Assembly: GCA_023213215.1 (NCBI GenBank)
Contig: CP096136.1
Span: 682,001-746,000, forward strand
Direction: 5' to 3'
Length of the DNA: 64,000 nt
DNA from: Flavobacterium sp. JAD_PAG50586_2
GTDB taxonomy: Bacteria; Bacteroidota; Bacteroidia; Flavobacteriales; Flavobacteriaceae
Below, piece by piece: positions 35,701 through 44,831 of the stretch. Position numbers and translations under genes: made by a program. A model generated the notes under the pieces. It was not told the DNA's origin. It was given only the letters and a program-made list of their open reading frames with translations, and ran no database searches. Within the stretch, counting starts at the first letter, position 1. Each line of letters starts with the position of its first letter.

Positions 35701-37401
35701 ATTAATGTATTCTCAGCAAATGCCGATTCTTCGGCAAACATAACAGCTTGTGACAGCTATACGTTGCCAGCTTTATCTATCAGTAACAAATATTACACGC
35801 AATCAGGCGGACCTAACGGTTCAGGCACAGAAATTTTACCTGGAACGGCAATTACATCGAGCCAAACAATTTATATTTTCAAAGAATCAATAATTAGGCC
35901 TTCTTTCTCCTGCATTGATGAAACTTTATTTACAGTTACTATAAATCATACGCTTACCCTAGCTGCAGTTGCAAATGTTTCAGCTTGTAATTCCTATACG
36001 CTCCCTACATTGGCAGTTGGTGACTATTATACAGGAACAAATGGTTCCGGAACGTTACTGCATGCAGGTGATGTTTTAACGTCTTCTCAAACTGTTTACG
36101 TTTTTGCCCATACTGCTACGACCCCTGATTGTACAAGCCAGGTTAGCTTTACGGCCAACATCTTTAATGTAGATAATGTATCTAATATTACAATCTGCGA
36201 AAACTACACACTGCCAACTATCGCTGTTGGGAGATATTACACAGGTCCAGGTGCCACCGGAACACTATTGGCAGCAGGTTCAGTAATTAATACATCAATG
36301 ACTATTTATATTTATGCTACTTCGCCATTTTCAGTGGGTTGCAGTGATGAAAGTTCATTTACGGTAACCATTATTGATACTCCTGTCGCTCACTCAGTTC
36401 CTGCAAGTTTAAGAACTGTTTGTGACGAAGATGGGACAAACGATGGCGCAACATCCTTCAATTTAGCAACATTATCGGCTACAATTCTTGGAACACAAAC
36501 CGGCAGTGAATTTACAGTTTCTTATTATGATACTATGGCGAATGCCGTTAGTGGGACGAATGGATTTACGACTACAACCTTAGCAACTGTTTTTGTAAGG
36601 GTTGGCAATACTTTAGCTCCAAATTGTTATGATATAAAACCAATTGCCATTATTGTAAACAAACTGCCCGCTCCAACTCCGCTTGACGGGATAATCTGCA
36701 TTGACAGCGAAACAGGAGCACTTTTAAATGCTTATACAATGTACAGTGGTTTGACCAATGCAACGCATCACTTTGTATGGACGAACGAAGCCGGAAATAC
36801 TGTAGGAATATCAAATAATTATCAGGCAACATTACCTGGAAACTACACTTTAGTAGCAACAAGCAATGCTACCGGTTGCGCTTCAGAGCCTGTGACTGTT
36901 GTGGTTACGCCTTCTGAGCCAGCTCTGGTGACTTATGAAGTAAGCGAAGATTTTGCCGAAAGCCAATCTATAACAGTGACGGCTACAGGTCAGGGGAATA
37001 ATTTTGAATACCAATTGGATAACGGTCCTTTCCAGGATAGCAACGTTTTTGAAAATGTTTCGTCCGGAATACATACTTTAACGGTTAGAGATAAATATGG
37101 TTGTGGAAGTGTAACTATTAAGGCTTTAGTGGTAAACTATCCTAAATTTTTCACTCCAAATGGCGACGGATACAACGATTCCTGGAATATTAGGGATTTG
37201 TCAAATCAGTCAACCGCAAGCATTGTTATCTATGACAGATATGGTAAAATCCTTAAACAAATAAAACCTAATAACACAGGTTGGGACGGAACCTACAATG
37301 GTAAAACAATGCCATCCGACGACTACTGGTTTAGCGTTTCCTATACAGACGAAAATCAGGTGGCACAAGAATTTAGAGCCCATTTCGCTATGAAGCGATA
37401 A
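32791..37401 (+). CDS. Large secreted repeat protein with choice-of-anchor L region and T9SS type B C-terminus
   Basis: This 1536-residue protein starts at ATG 32791 with a signal peptide (ILLLATILLSAIGFSQ). I reject an upstream TTG. A choice-of-anchor L-like domain (about 20-260) includes FDFIFASEEYGNFQCLYSD. An Ig-like part and a linker lead to nine repeats of about 65-75 residues (about 550-1197), each with a Cys near the start, then Y-x-LP, GxYY, GPxGTGTxL, AGTVI and SQTIYIY, and a final Cys. The C-terminus (about 1450-1536) has FFTPNGDGYNDSWNI, YDRYGKIL, GWDGTYNGK and FSVSY, the type B sorting domain used by type IX secretion. It is probably displayed on or released from the surface, and an adhesin role is inferred. 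Confidence 0.9.
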   Translation: MKKILLLATILLSAIGFSQPISVSSTNYTVPQLVNNVLINSPCVSATNITWSTGTNFGSSNGLGFFQNTNPNFPMRSGVVLSTGNILNTPGPNESLLNDGATAWPGDTDLEATLAMAGISMVSKNASVLEFDFTPISPNFSFDFIFASEEYGNFQCLYSDAFAFLLTNMNTGVTTNLAVVPSTNLPISVVTIRDFQYNSSCSSENAQYFGSFNGGSGSASSATNFNGQTKVLTAASVLTAGVPYHIKLVIADRADPQSDSAIFLSSDSFNIGQDVLGQDLTSANNAVLCYGTSQILSTGLSSAEYSFEWKKGSTILSETSPNLTVTEPGTYSVTYTNLFSTCDSITDTIIVEYNPEITSPNPNTIYKCDNGAPTQTYNLDLNTPVVKQGLPAATAVTYFLTQANADNNTSPLPLSYNGTSGQTIYARIQLPNSSCFIVKSFQLQVSPGPVANQPADLHSCARSQANSRAYFNFTPQTAIILGTQSPTINVVTYYNSLVDANNGTNAIANTTNSVYGNQTIYVRVQNVSDTTCFSVTSFNLIVDPLPLVDVLQPVVVCDSYPLQPLTNGNYFTEMNGAGIPLHAGDVITETQTIYIFNQPGGPNSCAANSSFLITVVDEDSLTPNDVMSCGPYTLPSLTYGKYYNGPGATGGEIPAGTVIATSRLVYYYFTTTILPVCIVDSSFQVTINSNLDAGNRTDVFECVSYTLPAITTGNYFSGPNGSGTPLSAGTVITETQRVYVYVTTTGPAPCTDEDSFEVVIGLPQPADISQCNGYALPQLPIGNYYTGPLGTGTMIPSGTVIENNTTIYIYAPTTSGGANCTDNMHFTLTFAQPIVDHLTDVSICERYTLPTIINGNYFTDENGTGTPLFAGDVILSTQTIYIYRRLNESCGNQSSFIVTINPLPAIDSRSDIDICDQYVLTPLAVGDYYSGPNGTGTLIPANTVITTSQRIYIYAISNTTPPCSIENSFQINVFSANADSSANITACDSYTLPALSISNKYYTQSGGPNGSGTEILPGTAITSSQTIYIFKESIIRPSFSCIDETLFTVTINHTLTLAAVANVSACNSYTLPTLAVGDYYTGTNGSGTLLHAGDVLTSSQTVYVFAHTATTPDCTSQVSFTANIFNVDNVSNITICENYTLPTIAVGRYYTGPGATGTLLAAGSVINTSMTIYIYATSPFSVGCSDESSFTVTIIDTPVAHSVPASLRTVCDEDGTNDGATSFNLATLSATILGTQTGSEFTVSYYDTMANAVSGTNGFTTTTLATVFVRVGNTLAPNCYDIKPIAIIVNKLPAPTPLDGIICIDSETGALLNAYTMYSGLTNATHHFVWTNEAGNTVGISNNYQATLPGNYTLVATSNATGCASEPVTVVVTPSEPALVTYEVSEDFAESQSITVTATGQGNNFEYQLDNGPFQDSNVFENVSSGIHTLTVRDKYGCGSVTIKALVVNYPKFFTPNGDGYNDSWNIRDLSNQSTASIVIYDRYGKILKQIKPNNTGWDGTYNGKTMPSDDYWFSVSYTDENQVAQEFRAHFAMKR

Positions 37402-37420
37402 CCTACATACCTATGAATGT

Positions 37421-37449
37421 AAAAACTCCTGAGAATATCAGGAGTTTTT
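37421..37449 (+). terminator. Terminator of the large repeat-protein gene
   Basis: AAAAACTCCTGA pairs perfectly with TCAGGAGTTTTT (12 bp) around loop GAATA. It is followed by more T residues. Confidence 0.88.
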
Positions 37450-37517
37450 TTGTTAAAATCTGTAACAAATCTTTAGCTTTGCGGACTAAAAATCAAACCA
37501 TACATACATCAATCATC

Positions 37518-39976
37518 ATGCGATTTAAAATTTTACTAATTTGTTTTTTAGCACTATCTCCTTTCTTAATGCCCAAAATTCAGGTTCCGGATCTACAAAT
37601 CCGGGCAGCGTTTCGGGAAAGGTAATTGACAAGAATTCCAAACAACCTATTCCCTACGTTAACATCAGTATTAAAAAAGCGGACAAAGTTATTACGGGTG
37701 GAATTACAGATGACAACGGAAATTTCTCAGTAAAAAACGTAGCCTTAGACAGCTATACCGTAGAATTGCAGTTCATGGGGTACAAGACACAAAAATTCCC
37801 TGTGACCTTGAGTTCAGCAGATAAAAGTGCTACTTTAAATACGGTTTCACTCGAAGAGGAAGCCGTCCAACTCCAAGGTGTCGAAATTGTAAACGAACGC
37901 TCGACCATTGTCCAAAAAATAGACCGAAAAGTAATCAACATCGGTAAAGATTTAATTGCTTCGGGAAATACCGCTTCTGAAATCATGAATAATATTCCAA
38001 CCGTAAGTGTTGACCCGCAGACCAAGGAACTCAGCTTAAGAGGAAATACCAACGTTAGGATTTTGATTGACGGAAAACCATCCAATATAGATGCCACCCA
38101 ATTATTACAGCAAATCCCATCATCCTCAATCAAACAAATCGAATTGATTACAAATCCATCAGCCAAATACAATCCGGAAGGCATGAGCGGAATCATCAAT
38201 ATCATTTTGCATAAAAACGCAAACCAAGGCTTTAACGGAAGCTTGAATTCGGGTGTGACTTTTTCGAAAACGCCAAAAGTAAATACAGCGCTAAACCTGA
38301 ATTATAAAGTAGGCAAAGTGAATTTTTATACCAATTATGGACTGAACCATGGCAAAAATGCCAATCACGGAAATATCAGCAGCGAACGACCAAATCTGGA
38401 AAATGATCAATTATTTGGGTTTGCCAATCTGAATACGTCGCATTTAATAAAAGTGGGTGTTGATTTTTTAGCGAATGATAGAAATACTTTTTCCTTTTAT
38501 ACCAATCTGAACCTGAATTACGGTGGCGGAAATGGCAGAACGTTAATCAATTATTTAGATCCTGCGGGCAACGATTCGCAACAATTATTTGATTCCAATA
38601 GCGATAACACTACGCAGACCTACGACTTTGTGTACAAACACAATTTCAAAAAGGCAGGCGAGAATATAGAATTCCAAACCAATTATTCTAAAACCGAAAA
38701 TCCGGAAATTACGGATTATGATTTCACAACCGTAGTACCTTCACAAAGGTTGACAAGAAATGACATCGAAAGGAATATTGACTATTTCCAATTCAACGTC
38801 GATTATGTAAATCCGATAACGGAAACCTTGCGTTTGGAATTGGGAGCCGAATCGAGAATCCAAAAAATAACCAATGACTTCTTTGAAAATGTAGACGAAA
38901 CCACCGGAACTTACAACAGAACTGGAATTTCAGATTTTATTTTCAAAAGAAATATTCATTCTGTATATTCCAATATCGGAAAACAATGGAAAAAATGGAG
39001 CGCGCAGTTTGGACTTCGTTTAGAACAGTTCAACATCGATGGCGACTTCTCTAATGTGGTAACTTCCTCCATTCCATCCGAAAACATTAATGACAAAGAC
39101 AACCTTAAGGATGATATTTTCTCCATTTATCCGTCAGCCTTTTTCAATTATAAGGCAAACGATAAGGATTCGTTTAATTTCAATTTCTCCAGAAGGGTTG
39201 ACCGTCCAAGCGTAGGCCAGTTGAGTCCAATCCGCGAGTGGACAACACCATTGGTAGAATCAAGGGGAAATCCAAACCTAAAACCACAGTTTACCAATTC
39301 GTTTGAAGTAAATTATACCCGAATATTAAAAATCGGAAGCATTACAGCCGGAGTTTTCTACCGTCAGATTGAAGACGAAATCATCCGTACACTGTATAAA
39401 AACCCGGAAAACATCAATCAGGACATCATTTCCTTCGATAACTTTAACAACAACCAAGCTTATGGAATGGAAGTTTCAGGAAACCTGAAAGCAACCAAAT
39501 GGTGGTCTATCAATGCCAGTTCGGATGCCTATTTCAAAACGGTTAAGGGAACAGTTCAGAATGCCAATACAGGCCTTATGGAATATGGTGAAGCAGATGC
39601 AGCCGTATTCAACATCAGGATGAACAACAATTTCACAGCGACCAAAAAATTAAGATTCAACTTATTCGGAATGTACCGCGGACGCGATTTAGGACTGCAG
39701 TTTGTCAGAAACCCAATGTACAAAATGGATATTGGTTCAACTTACACCGTCTTAAAAGGAAAAGGGAGCATTACAGCCCGACTTAACGATGTCTTCAACA
39801 CGATGCATTTCGCTTTCGACGGAAGCATTCCTTACAAACAGGAAGGCGCATTTTATTGGGAAAGCCGAGGAGTCTACCTTGGATTTAACTGGATGTTCGG
39901 TGGTGGTAAAAACAGCGCACTGCAAAGAAAACAAAGAGACAACAACGAAACCCAAGGTGGTGGCGGATTGTTATAG
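37518..39976 (+). pseudogene. Outer-membrane beta-barrel receptor (OMP_b-brl family), frameshifted signal peptide
   Basis: ATG at 37518 opens MRFKILLIC, and a break in a T6 run (37544-37549) is cured by one T, giving FFSTISFLNAQ as the rest of the signal peptide. The mature protein has a carboxypeptidase-regulatory-like domain (VIDKNSKQPIPYVNISIKKA), a plug-like region (VNIGKDLIASGNTASEIMNN, LRGNTNVRILIDGKP, ITNPSAKYNPEG), and a barrel of about 550 residues. Total length is 819. Members of this TonB-linked group import or bind unknown ligands. The same family occurs again at 54231. Length and domains are complete after the correction. Confidence 0.87.
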
Positions 39977-39994
39977 CATTTGAGTTTAGTTATG

Positions 39995-40027
39995 AAAAGG
40001 CCATCCGTGAAAACGAGATGGCTTTTT
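39995..40027 (+). terminator. Terminator of the beta-barrel receptor gene
   Basis: GCCATC and GATGGC form a stem with flanking AAAAG/TTTTT pairs (one G-T). It is followed by a T-run. Confidence 0.75.
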
Positions 40028-40065
40028 CTATTTTTAGTTAGGAGCAGAACATTTTCTTATTTAAG

Positions 40066-40143
40066 ATGCCTGGTCCCGCTATCCGCTATATCTTTTATCT
40101 CGTTTGTCAACGAGATAAAAGGATGCCGCTCCTATCGGGGCTA
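40066..40143. repeat. Intergenic palindromic element, copy 2 of 3 (reverse orientation)
   Basis: TTTTATCTCGTT and AACGAGATAAAA form a 12-bp perfect stem with loop TGTC (40093-40120). The flanks are CCGCTATCC on one side and GGATGCCGCT...ATCGGGGCT on the other. In reverse complement these match the flanks of the copies at 5573 and 59507. Confidence 0.65.
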
Positions 40144-40151
40144 AAGAGAAC

Positions 40152-41156
40152 CTACCACTTAATTATAGCACTTGCCCACGTAAACCCGCTACCGAAAGCT
40201 GCTAAAACTACCGTATCGCCTTTCTTGATTCTTCCGGCTTCCCAGGCTTCCGTCAACGCAATCGGAATGGAAGCTGCTGTTGTATTTCCGTATTTTTGGA
40301 TGTTATTAAAAACCTGCTCGTCACTCAAGCCAAATTTCTTCTGGATAAATTGGGAAATCCTCAAATTCGCCTGGTGCGGAATCAACATATCAATATCGGA
40401 AACCTGCAGGTTATTGGCCTGTAAGCCTTCCATTATCACTTCGCTGAAACGAACTACCGCGTGTTTGAAAACAAATTGGCCGTTCATATAAGGAAAATAA
40501 CTTTCATCATCCGGATTATTTTCGGCAATGATATCGGTTACCCATCTTCCTCCCATTCCAGGCGCTAAAACAGCTAATTCTTTAGCATGTTCGCCTTCCG
40601 AATGTAGGTGTGTAGAAAGAATTCCGCTTTCATCATCACTTCGGGTTAAAACAACCGCTCCTGCCCCATCCCCAAAGATTACGGAAACACTTCGACCGCG
40701 ATCGGTCATATCCAATCCCAAAGACTGCACTTCCGAAGCTACGACCAAAATGTTTTTATACATTCCTGTCTTGATGAACTGATCGGCAACGGACAAAGCA
40801 TAAACAAAGCCCGAACATTGGTTACGGATATCCAAAGCACCAACAGTCTTTAATCCTAATTCCTGCTGCAGGGCAACTCCAGGTCCTGGAAAATAATAAT
40901 CGGGCGAAATCGTCGCAAAAACTATAAAATCGATGTCATCATTTAAAACTCCGGAACGTTCTATCGCTATTTTGGCTGCTTTCACACCCATTGAAGTGGT
41001 CGTATCCTGTCCACGAACAATATGCCTTCTTTCCTGAATTCCGGTTCTTTCCTGAATCCATTCGTCATTGGTATCCATTATTTTGGATAAATCATCATTC
41101 GTAACGACGTTCTCGGGAACATAAAATCCTAAACCTGATATTTTGGATTGGTACAT
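40152..41156 (-). CDS. fabH: 3-oxoacyl-ACP synthase III family protein
   Basis: This 334-residue thiolase-fold condensing enzyme starts fatty-acid chains by joining acyl-CoA to malonyl-ACP. The catalytic triad is visible: Cys114 in RNQCSGF, His in IPHQANLR and Asn in YGNTTAAS. The N-terminal YVPENVVTN and TGIQERR motifs agree. It is monocistronic and not beside plsX, rpmF or other fab genes. It may therefore be a second FabH-like enzyme for branched or special chains. The catalytic assignment is firm but the exact substrate is not. Confidence 0.88.
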   Translation of the reverse strand: MYQSKISGLGFYVPENVVTNDDLSKIMDTNDEWIQERTGIQERRHIVRGQDTTTSMGVKAAKIAIERSGVLNDDIDFIVFATISPDYYFPGPGVALQQELGLKTVGALDIRNQCSGFVYALSVADQFIKTGMYKNILVVASEVQSLGLDMTDRGRSVSVIFGDGAGAVVLTRSDDESGILSTHLHSEGEHAKELAVLAPGMGGRWVTDIIAENNPDDESYFPYMNGQFVFKHAVVRFSEVIMEGLQANNLQVSDIDMLIPHQANLRISQFIQKKFGLSDEQVFNNIQKYGNTTAASIPIALTEAWEAGRIKKGDTVVLAAFGSGFTWASAIIKW

Positions 41157-41236
41157 AAGATTATTGTTAAATTATCAATATTAGATAAACAAAATTAAAC
41201 ATTTTTAAATGGTATCAATTTATTTTAAGATTTTAA

Positions 41237-41244
41237 TAAATTTG
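41237..41244 (+). promoter_or_regulatory. -7 promoter box TAAATTTG for the S9 peptidase gene
   Basis: An exact TAnnTTTG match 48 bases before the ATG at 41293. Confidence 0.5.
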
Positions 41245-41292
41245 TAACAAGTCGAACTCAAATCAGACCTATAAAAACTAAACCTTATAATT

Positions 41293-43707
41293 ATGAACAA
41301 ACGTCTTTTACTTTTACTGATTTCCTGCTTTTCGGTAACTATTGCTGTAGCTCAGGAAAATCTAACCTATCAAAAACCATCTGCAAGTATTCTTGCCTTA
41401 GCGGATTACGAAAGAGCTCCAAGCGTGAGTATGGATTCTAAAAAGGAATATATGCTACTCTCTTACCGAAATACTTATAAAACGCTTGAGGATTTAAATC
41501 AGGATGAAATACGTCTTGGAGGTTTGCGTATCAATCCGGTTACGAATATCGGAAGCGCAACCAACTTCATTTCCAATCTAAAAATAAGGAAAGTAAACGC
41601 TAAAACGGAAACCCAAATTAGCAGTTTACCCCAGAACCCAAGGATTACCCATATAAATTGGTCGCCAAACGAAAAGAAAATTGCATTTACAAATACAACG
41701 GCTACCGGAGTGGAATTATGGGTCATCGATGTAGCTTCGGCTTCAGCCAAAAAACTTACCGACGCGAACCTTAATGCCAATATTGGAACTCCGTACAACT
41801 GGATGAAAGACAATGAAACCTTATTAGTTAAAATGCTGGTTAAGAATCGTCCGGCCTTAATTGACGTCAAAAAGGATTTGCCAAAAGGACCAACTGTTTC
41901 TGCAAGTGATGGCTCAAAATCGCAAAACAGAACCTATCCTGATTTATTGAAAAACAAAACGGATGAAACTAATTTTGAAACATTAATGACTTCAGAATTA
42001 TATAAGGTTTCCATCTCAGGCAAAGCCGATTTTTTCAAAGCCGCTGATTTATATGCAGGAGAAAGCGTGTCTTCTGACGGAAATTATATTCTGCTTACAA
42101 CAATCCAAAAACCCTTCTCCTACATTGTTCCCTATAACCGTTTTCCATTAAGATCTGTTGTTTATGATGCAGCAGGGAAAGAAATTAAAGTGGTGAATGA
42201 AGTTCCGTTGAACGAAGTAATTCCAAAAGGTTTCTCATCCGTTAGAAAAGGAAAAAGAAATATGAGCTGGAGAACTGACAAACCAGCGACTCTTTCGTAT
42301 GTGGTAGCATTAGACGAGGGAGATCAGGCCAAAAAAGCAGATTACCGCGACGAACTTTTCTCGTGGAATGCCCCTTTTACGGCTGAACCAACTTCCTTAC
42401 TAAAAACACAGCAGCGTTACGCAGGCTTAATTTGGGGTAACGATAATTTAGCTGTAGTTTATGATGATTGGTATGATACGCGTAATCAGAAAACATATTT
42501 AATCAATCCGGGAAATCCGGCACAGGCTCCAAAAATAATTTCCGACAGGAATTCGCAGGATATTTATTCCGATCCGGGAAATTTCGAAACCAAAAGAAAT
42601 GAATACAACCGTTACGTTCTTGCCATCGAAAACAATAACGCTTACCTTATCGGCGATGGTTTTACCAAAGAAGGACAGTTTCCTTTTATAGACGAATTTA
42701 ATTTGGGAACCCTAAAATCAAAACGTCTTTATACTTCCACCTTCAAGGACAAAAAAGAAGATTTACTGTCTATTGAAGACTTCAAAAAAGGAGAGGTTTT
42801 GGTTCAGATACAATCCAAAAACGATTATCCTAACTACTATTTCAGAAACATAAAATCTAAAAAACTGACGCAGCTTACAACATTCAAAAATCCATTTGAA
42901 AGCATTAAGAATGTTTACAAAGAAGTGATTAAGTACAAACGTAAAGACGGTGTAGATTTATCCGGAACCTTATACTTACCGGAGGGTTACGACAGAACCA
43001 AAAAAACCGAAAAGTTACCCTTATTGATCTGGGCGTATCCGGAGGAATTTAAGGATAAAAGCTCAGCGGGGCAAAGCAATAAAAACCCGAATGAATTTAC
43101 ATATCCCAGCTATGGTTCCTTTATTTATTGGGCTACCAAAGGGTATGCCGTTCTCGACGATGCTTCTTTCCCAATTATTGGTGAAGGAACAACTGAGCCA
43201 AATGATACCTTTATGACGCAGCTTATTGACGATGCAGCTGCTGCAATTGATGCTGTAGATAAATTAGGTTATATCAATAGAAAAAAATGTGCTATTGGTG
43301 GACATTCGTATGGCGCGTTTATGACTGCAAATTTATTGACGCATTCCGATCTCTTTGCCTGTGGAATAGCCCGAAGCGGAGCATATAATAGAACTCTGAC
43401 TCCATTCGGTTTCCAAAGTGAGCAAAGAAATTACTGGGATGTTCCGGCGATTTACAATGAAATGTCGCCTTTTATGACGGCTGACAAAATGAAAACACCA
43501 ATGTTATTGGTTCATGGCGATGCCGATAATAATCCAGGAACATTTACCTTACAATCTGAACGCTATTTCCAGGCATTGAAAAATCTTGGAGCACCAGTTA
43601 GATTGGTATTGCTGCCAAAAGAAGCACACAGTTATGTTGCTAAGGAAAACATCCTGCATTTGCTTTGGGAACAGGATCAGTTTTTAGAGAAGTATTTGAA
43701 GAACTAG
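41293..43707 (+). CDS. Secreted S9-family peptidase (prolyl oligopeptidase type)
   Basis: This 804-residue serine peptidase has a signal peptide (LLLLLISCFSVTIAVAQ). A beta-propeller-like N-terminal half follows (to about 540; VELWVIDVASASAKKLTDAN is one blade). The C-terminal alpha/beta-hydrolase domain carries the catalytic Ser672 in GGHSYGAFM, the Asp region VHGDADNN and the His in KEAHSYV. The family includes glutamyl endopeptidases and dipeptidyl peptidases. The exact cleavage site preference is not predictable. It acts in the periplasm or outside. It is monocistronic, with a 14-bp terminator. Confidence 0.9.
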   Translation: MNKRLLLLLISCFSVTIAVAQENLTYQKPSASILALADYERAPSVSMDSKKEYMLLSYRNTYKTLEDLNQDEIRLGGLRINPVTNIGSATNFISNLKIRKVNAKTETQISSLPQNPRITHINWSPNEKKIAFTNTTATGVELWVIDVASASAKKLTDANLNANIGTPYNWMKDNETLLVKMLVKNRPALIDVKKDLPKGPTVSASDGSKSQNRTYPDLLKNKTDETNFETLMTSELYKVSISGKADFFKAADLYAGESVSSDGNYILLTTIQKPFSYIVPYNRFPLRSVVYDAAGKEIKVVNEVPLNEVIPKGFSSVRKGKRNMSWRTDKPATLSYVVALDEGDQAKKADYRDELFSWNAPFTAEPTSLLKTQQRYAGLIWGNDNLAVVYDDWYDTRNQKTYLINPGNPAQAPKIISDRNSQDIYSDPGNFETKRNEYNRYVLAIENNNAYLIGDGFTKEGQFPFIDEFNLGTLKSKRLYTSTFKDKKEDLLSIEDFKKGEVLVQIQSKNDYPNYYFRNIKSKKLTQLTTFKNPFESIKNVYKEVIKYKRKDGVDLSGTLYLPEGYDRTKKTEKLPLLIWAYPEEFKDKSSAGQSNKNPNEFTYPSYGSFIYWATKGYAVLDDASFPIIGEGTTEPNDTFMTQLIDDAAAAIDAVDKLGYINRKKCAIGGHSYGAFMTANLLTHSDLFACGIARSGAYNRTLTPFGFQSEQRNYWDVPAIYNEMSPFMTADKMKTPMLLVHGDADNNPGTFTLQSERYFQALKNLGAPVRLVLLPKEAHSYVAKENILHLLWEQDQFLEKYLKN

Positions 43708-43720
43708 AAAATAGAAGAAA

Positions 43721-43752
43721 AAAGAAACCCTGAAGTAATTCAGGGTTTCTTT
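43721..43752. terminator. Bidirectional terminator overlapping the end of the ABC gene
   Basis: AAAGAAACCCTGAA pairs with TTCAGGGTTTCTTT (14 bp) around loop GTAA. On the minus strand the arm includes the stop codon and the last codons of the ABC gene. Confidence 0.88.
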
Positions 43753-44663
43753 TTTAAATGGACTTCCGTTCCGATTGGAAGGTTATTTTCGGTTTCAAAG
43801 AAGATTGATTTTTTACCCTGTGCAGCTTCAATCAGATAATGGCTTCCGAGAAAATAAGTATTTACTACCTCAACTTTTAAATCAGATTTTTCTACAACTG
43901 TCAATTGATGTGGGTAAATGAATTCGGTTTTTCCGTTGCTTTCGATTTCATTTACATCGCCAAAAAGCGAAGCCACGTATTTACTTTTTGGATTATCGTA
44001 TATAAGTTTTGGGTTTCCTTCCTCGATTATTTCGCCTTCTTTCAAGACCAAAAGTTCGTCCGCAAAGGAAAGCACATCCGAACTGTCATGGGTAGCAAAG
44101 ATTGTAGTGATTTGCTTTTCCCTTAAATACCCAAACAATTTTCGGCGAAGGCTGTTTTTCCTGAAATTATCAATGTGGCTGAAAGGCTCATCCAATAACA
44201 AAACTTCGGGTTCTAAAGCCAAAACCCTTGCCAAAGCTACGCGTTGCATCTGTCCGCCACTTAGATTTTTTGCTTTTATATTGGCATATTCTGTCATTTC
44301 TACGATTTCCAAAAGTTCGGCAATACGTTCCTTTTTCTTGTCAATATATATATTAGAAAGATATTTCCCTACGTTTTCTGCAACCGTTATAAACGGCATC
44401 AAATCAAAATCTTGTGCGAGGTATTTCATAAAATCCATTCCGGGAATCAGATGGTATTTTGGACCTAAAACTTCTTTTTCATCCCAAAAAATCTGACCTT
44501 CATTCAAGTCATACAATCCATATATAAGTTTAAGCAGTGTGCTTTTTCCACAGCCGCTTTCGCCAATTACTGCAAGATTCCGTCCTTTTTCCAATTTAAA
44601 CGAAATGGAATTGATGGTTGTTTTTTCTTTATACGAAAATGAAATGTGGTCGACTTTTAGCAT
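43740..44663 (-). CDS. ABC transporter ATP-binding protein with TOBE-like tail
   Basis: This protein of about 307 residues has Walker A GESGCGKST, the Q-loop LAQDF, signature LSGGQMQRVALAR, Walker B VLLLDEPF and the H-loop ATHD. The C-terminal 80 residues (PHQLTVVEKSDLKVEVVNTY, then LGSHYLIEA) resemble a TOBE domain, as in iron and spermidine importers (CysA/PotA-like). I start at ATG 44663; a GTG one codon earlier is also possible. No permease or binding-protein gene is adjacent, so it is an orphan ATPase. The gene ends inside the shared terminator. Confidence 0.87.
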   Translation of the reverse strand: MLKVDHISFSYKEKTTINSISFKLEKGRNLAVIGESGCGKSTLLKLIYGLYDLNEGQIFWDEKEVLGPKYHLIPGMDFMKYLAQDFDLMPFITVAENVGKYLSNIYIDKKKERIAELLEIVEMTEYANIKAKNLSGGQMQRVALARVLALEPEVLLLDEPFSHIDNFRKNSLRRKLFGYLREKQITTIFATHDSSDVLSFADELLVLKEGEIIEEGNPKLIYDNPKSKYVASLFGDVNEIESNGKTEFIYPHQLTVVEKSDLKVEVVNTYFLGSHYLIEAAQGKKSIFFETENNLPIGTEVHLKKKP

Positions 44664-44733
44664 CACAAGAATTGAATTACAAAATTGAACAATCTGGGAT
44701 GAATTAAAAAATATTTTAAGAAACTATTTATAA

Positions 44734-44747
44734 CTACAACGTTGTAG
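44734..44747. promoter_or_regulatory. 14-bp perfect palindrome between divergent genes
   Basis: CTACAACGTTGTAG is a perfect palindrome at 44734-44747. It lies between the divergently transcribed ABC gene and the repeat-protein gene. It could be an operator, but no regulator gene is beside it. Confidence 0.4.
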
Positions 44748-44802
44748 GTCTCTAACTTAGCGTTTTTGAACCCTATTTTTTAGGAATTTGTTAAATTAGA
44801 TA

Positions 44803-44810
44803 TACATTTG
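44803..44810 (+). promoter_or_regulatory. -7 promoter box TACATTTG for the C1q-like repeat-protein gene
   Basis: An exact TAnnTTTG match 21 bases before the ATG at 44832. Confidence 0.5.
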
Positions 44811-44831
44811 TGTTGAATATCAGAATGATTT

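Noticed and set aside
37413-37625. Separate 70-residue gene before the beta-barrel receptor
   Set aside because: It only contains the receptor's signal peptide in the broken frame, preceded by terminator sequence.
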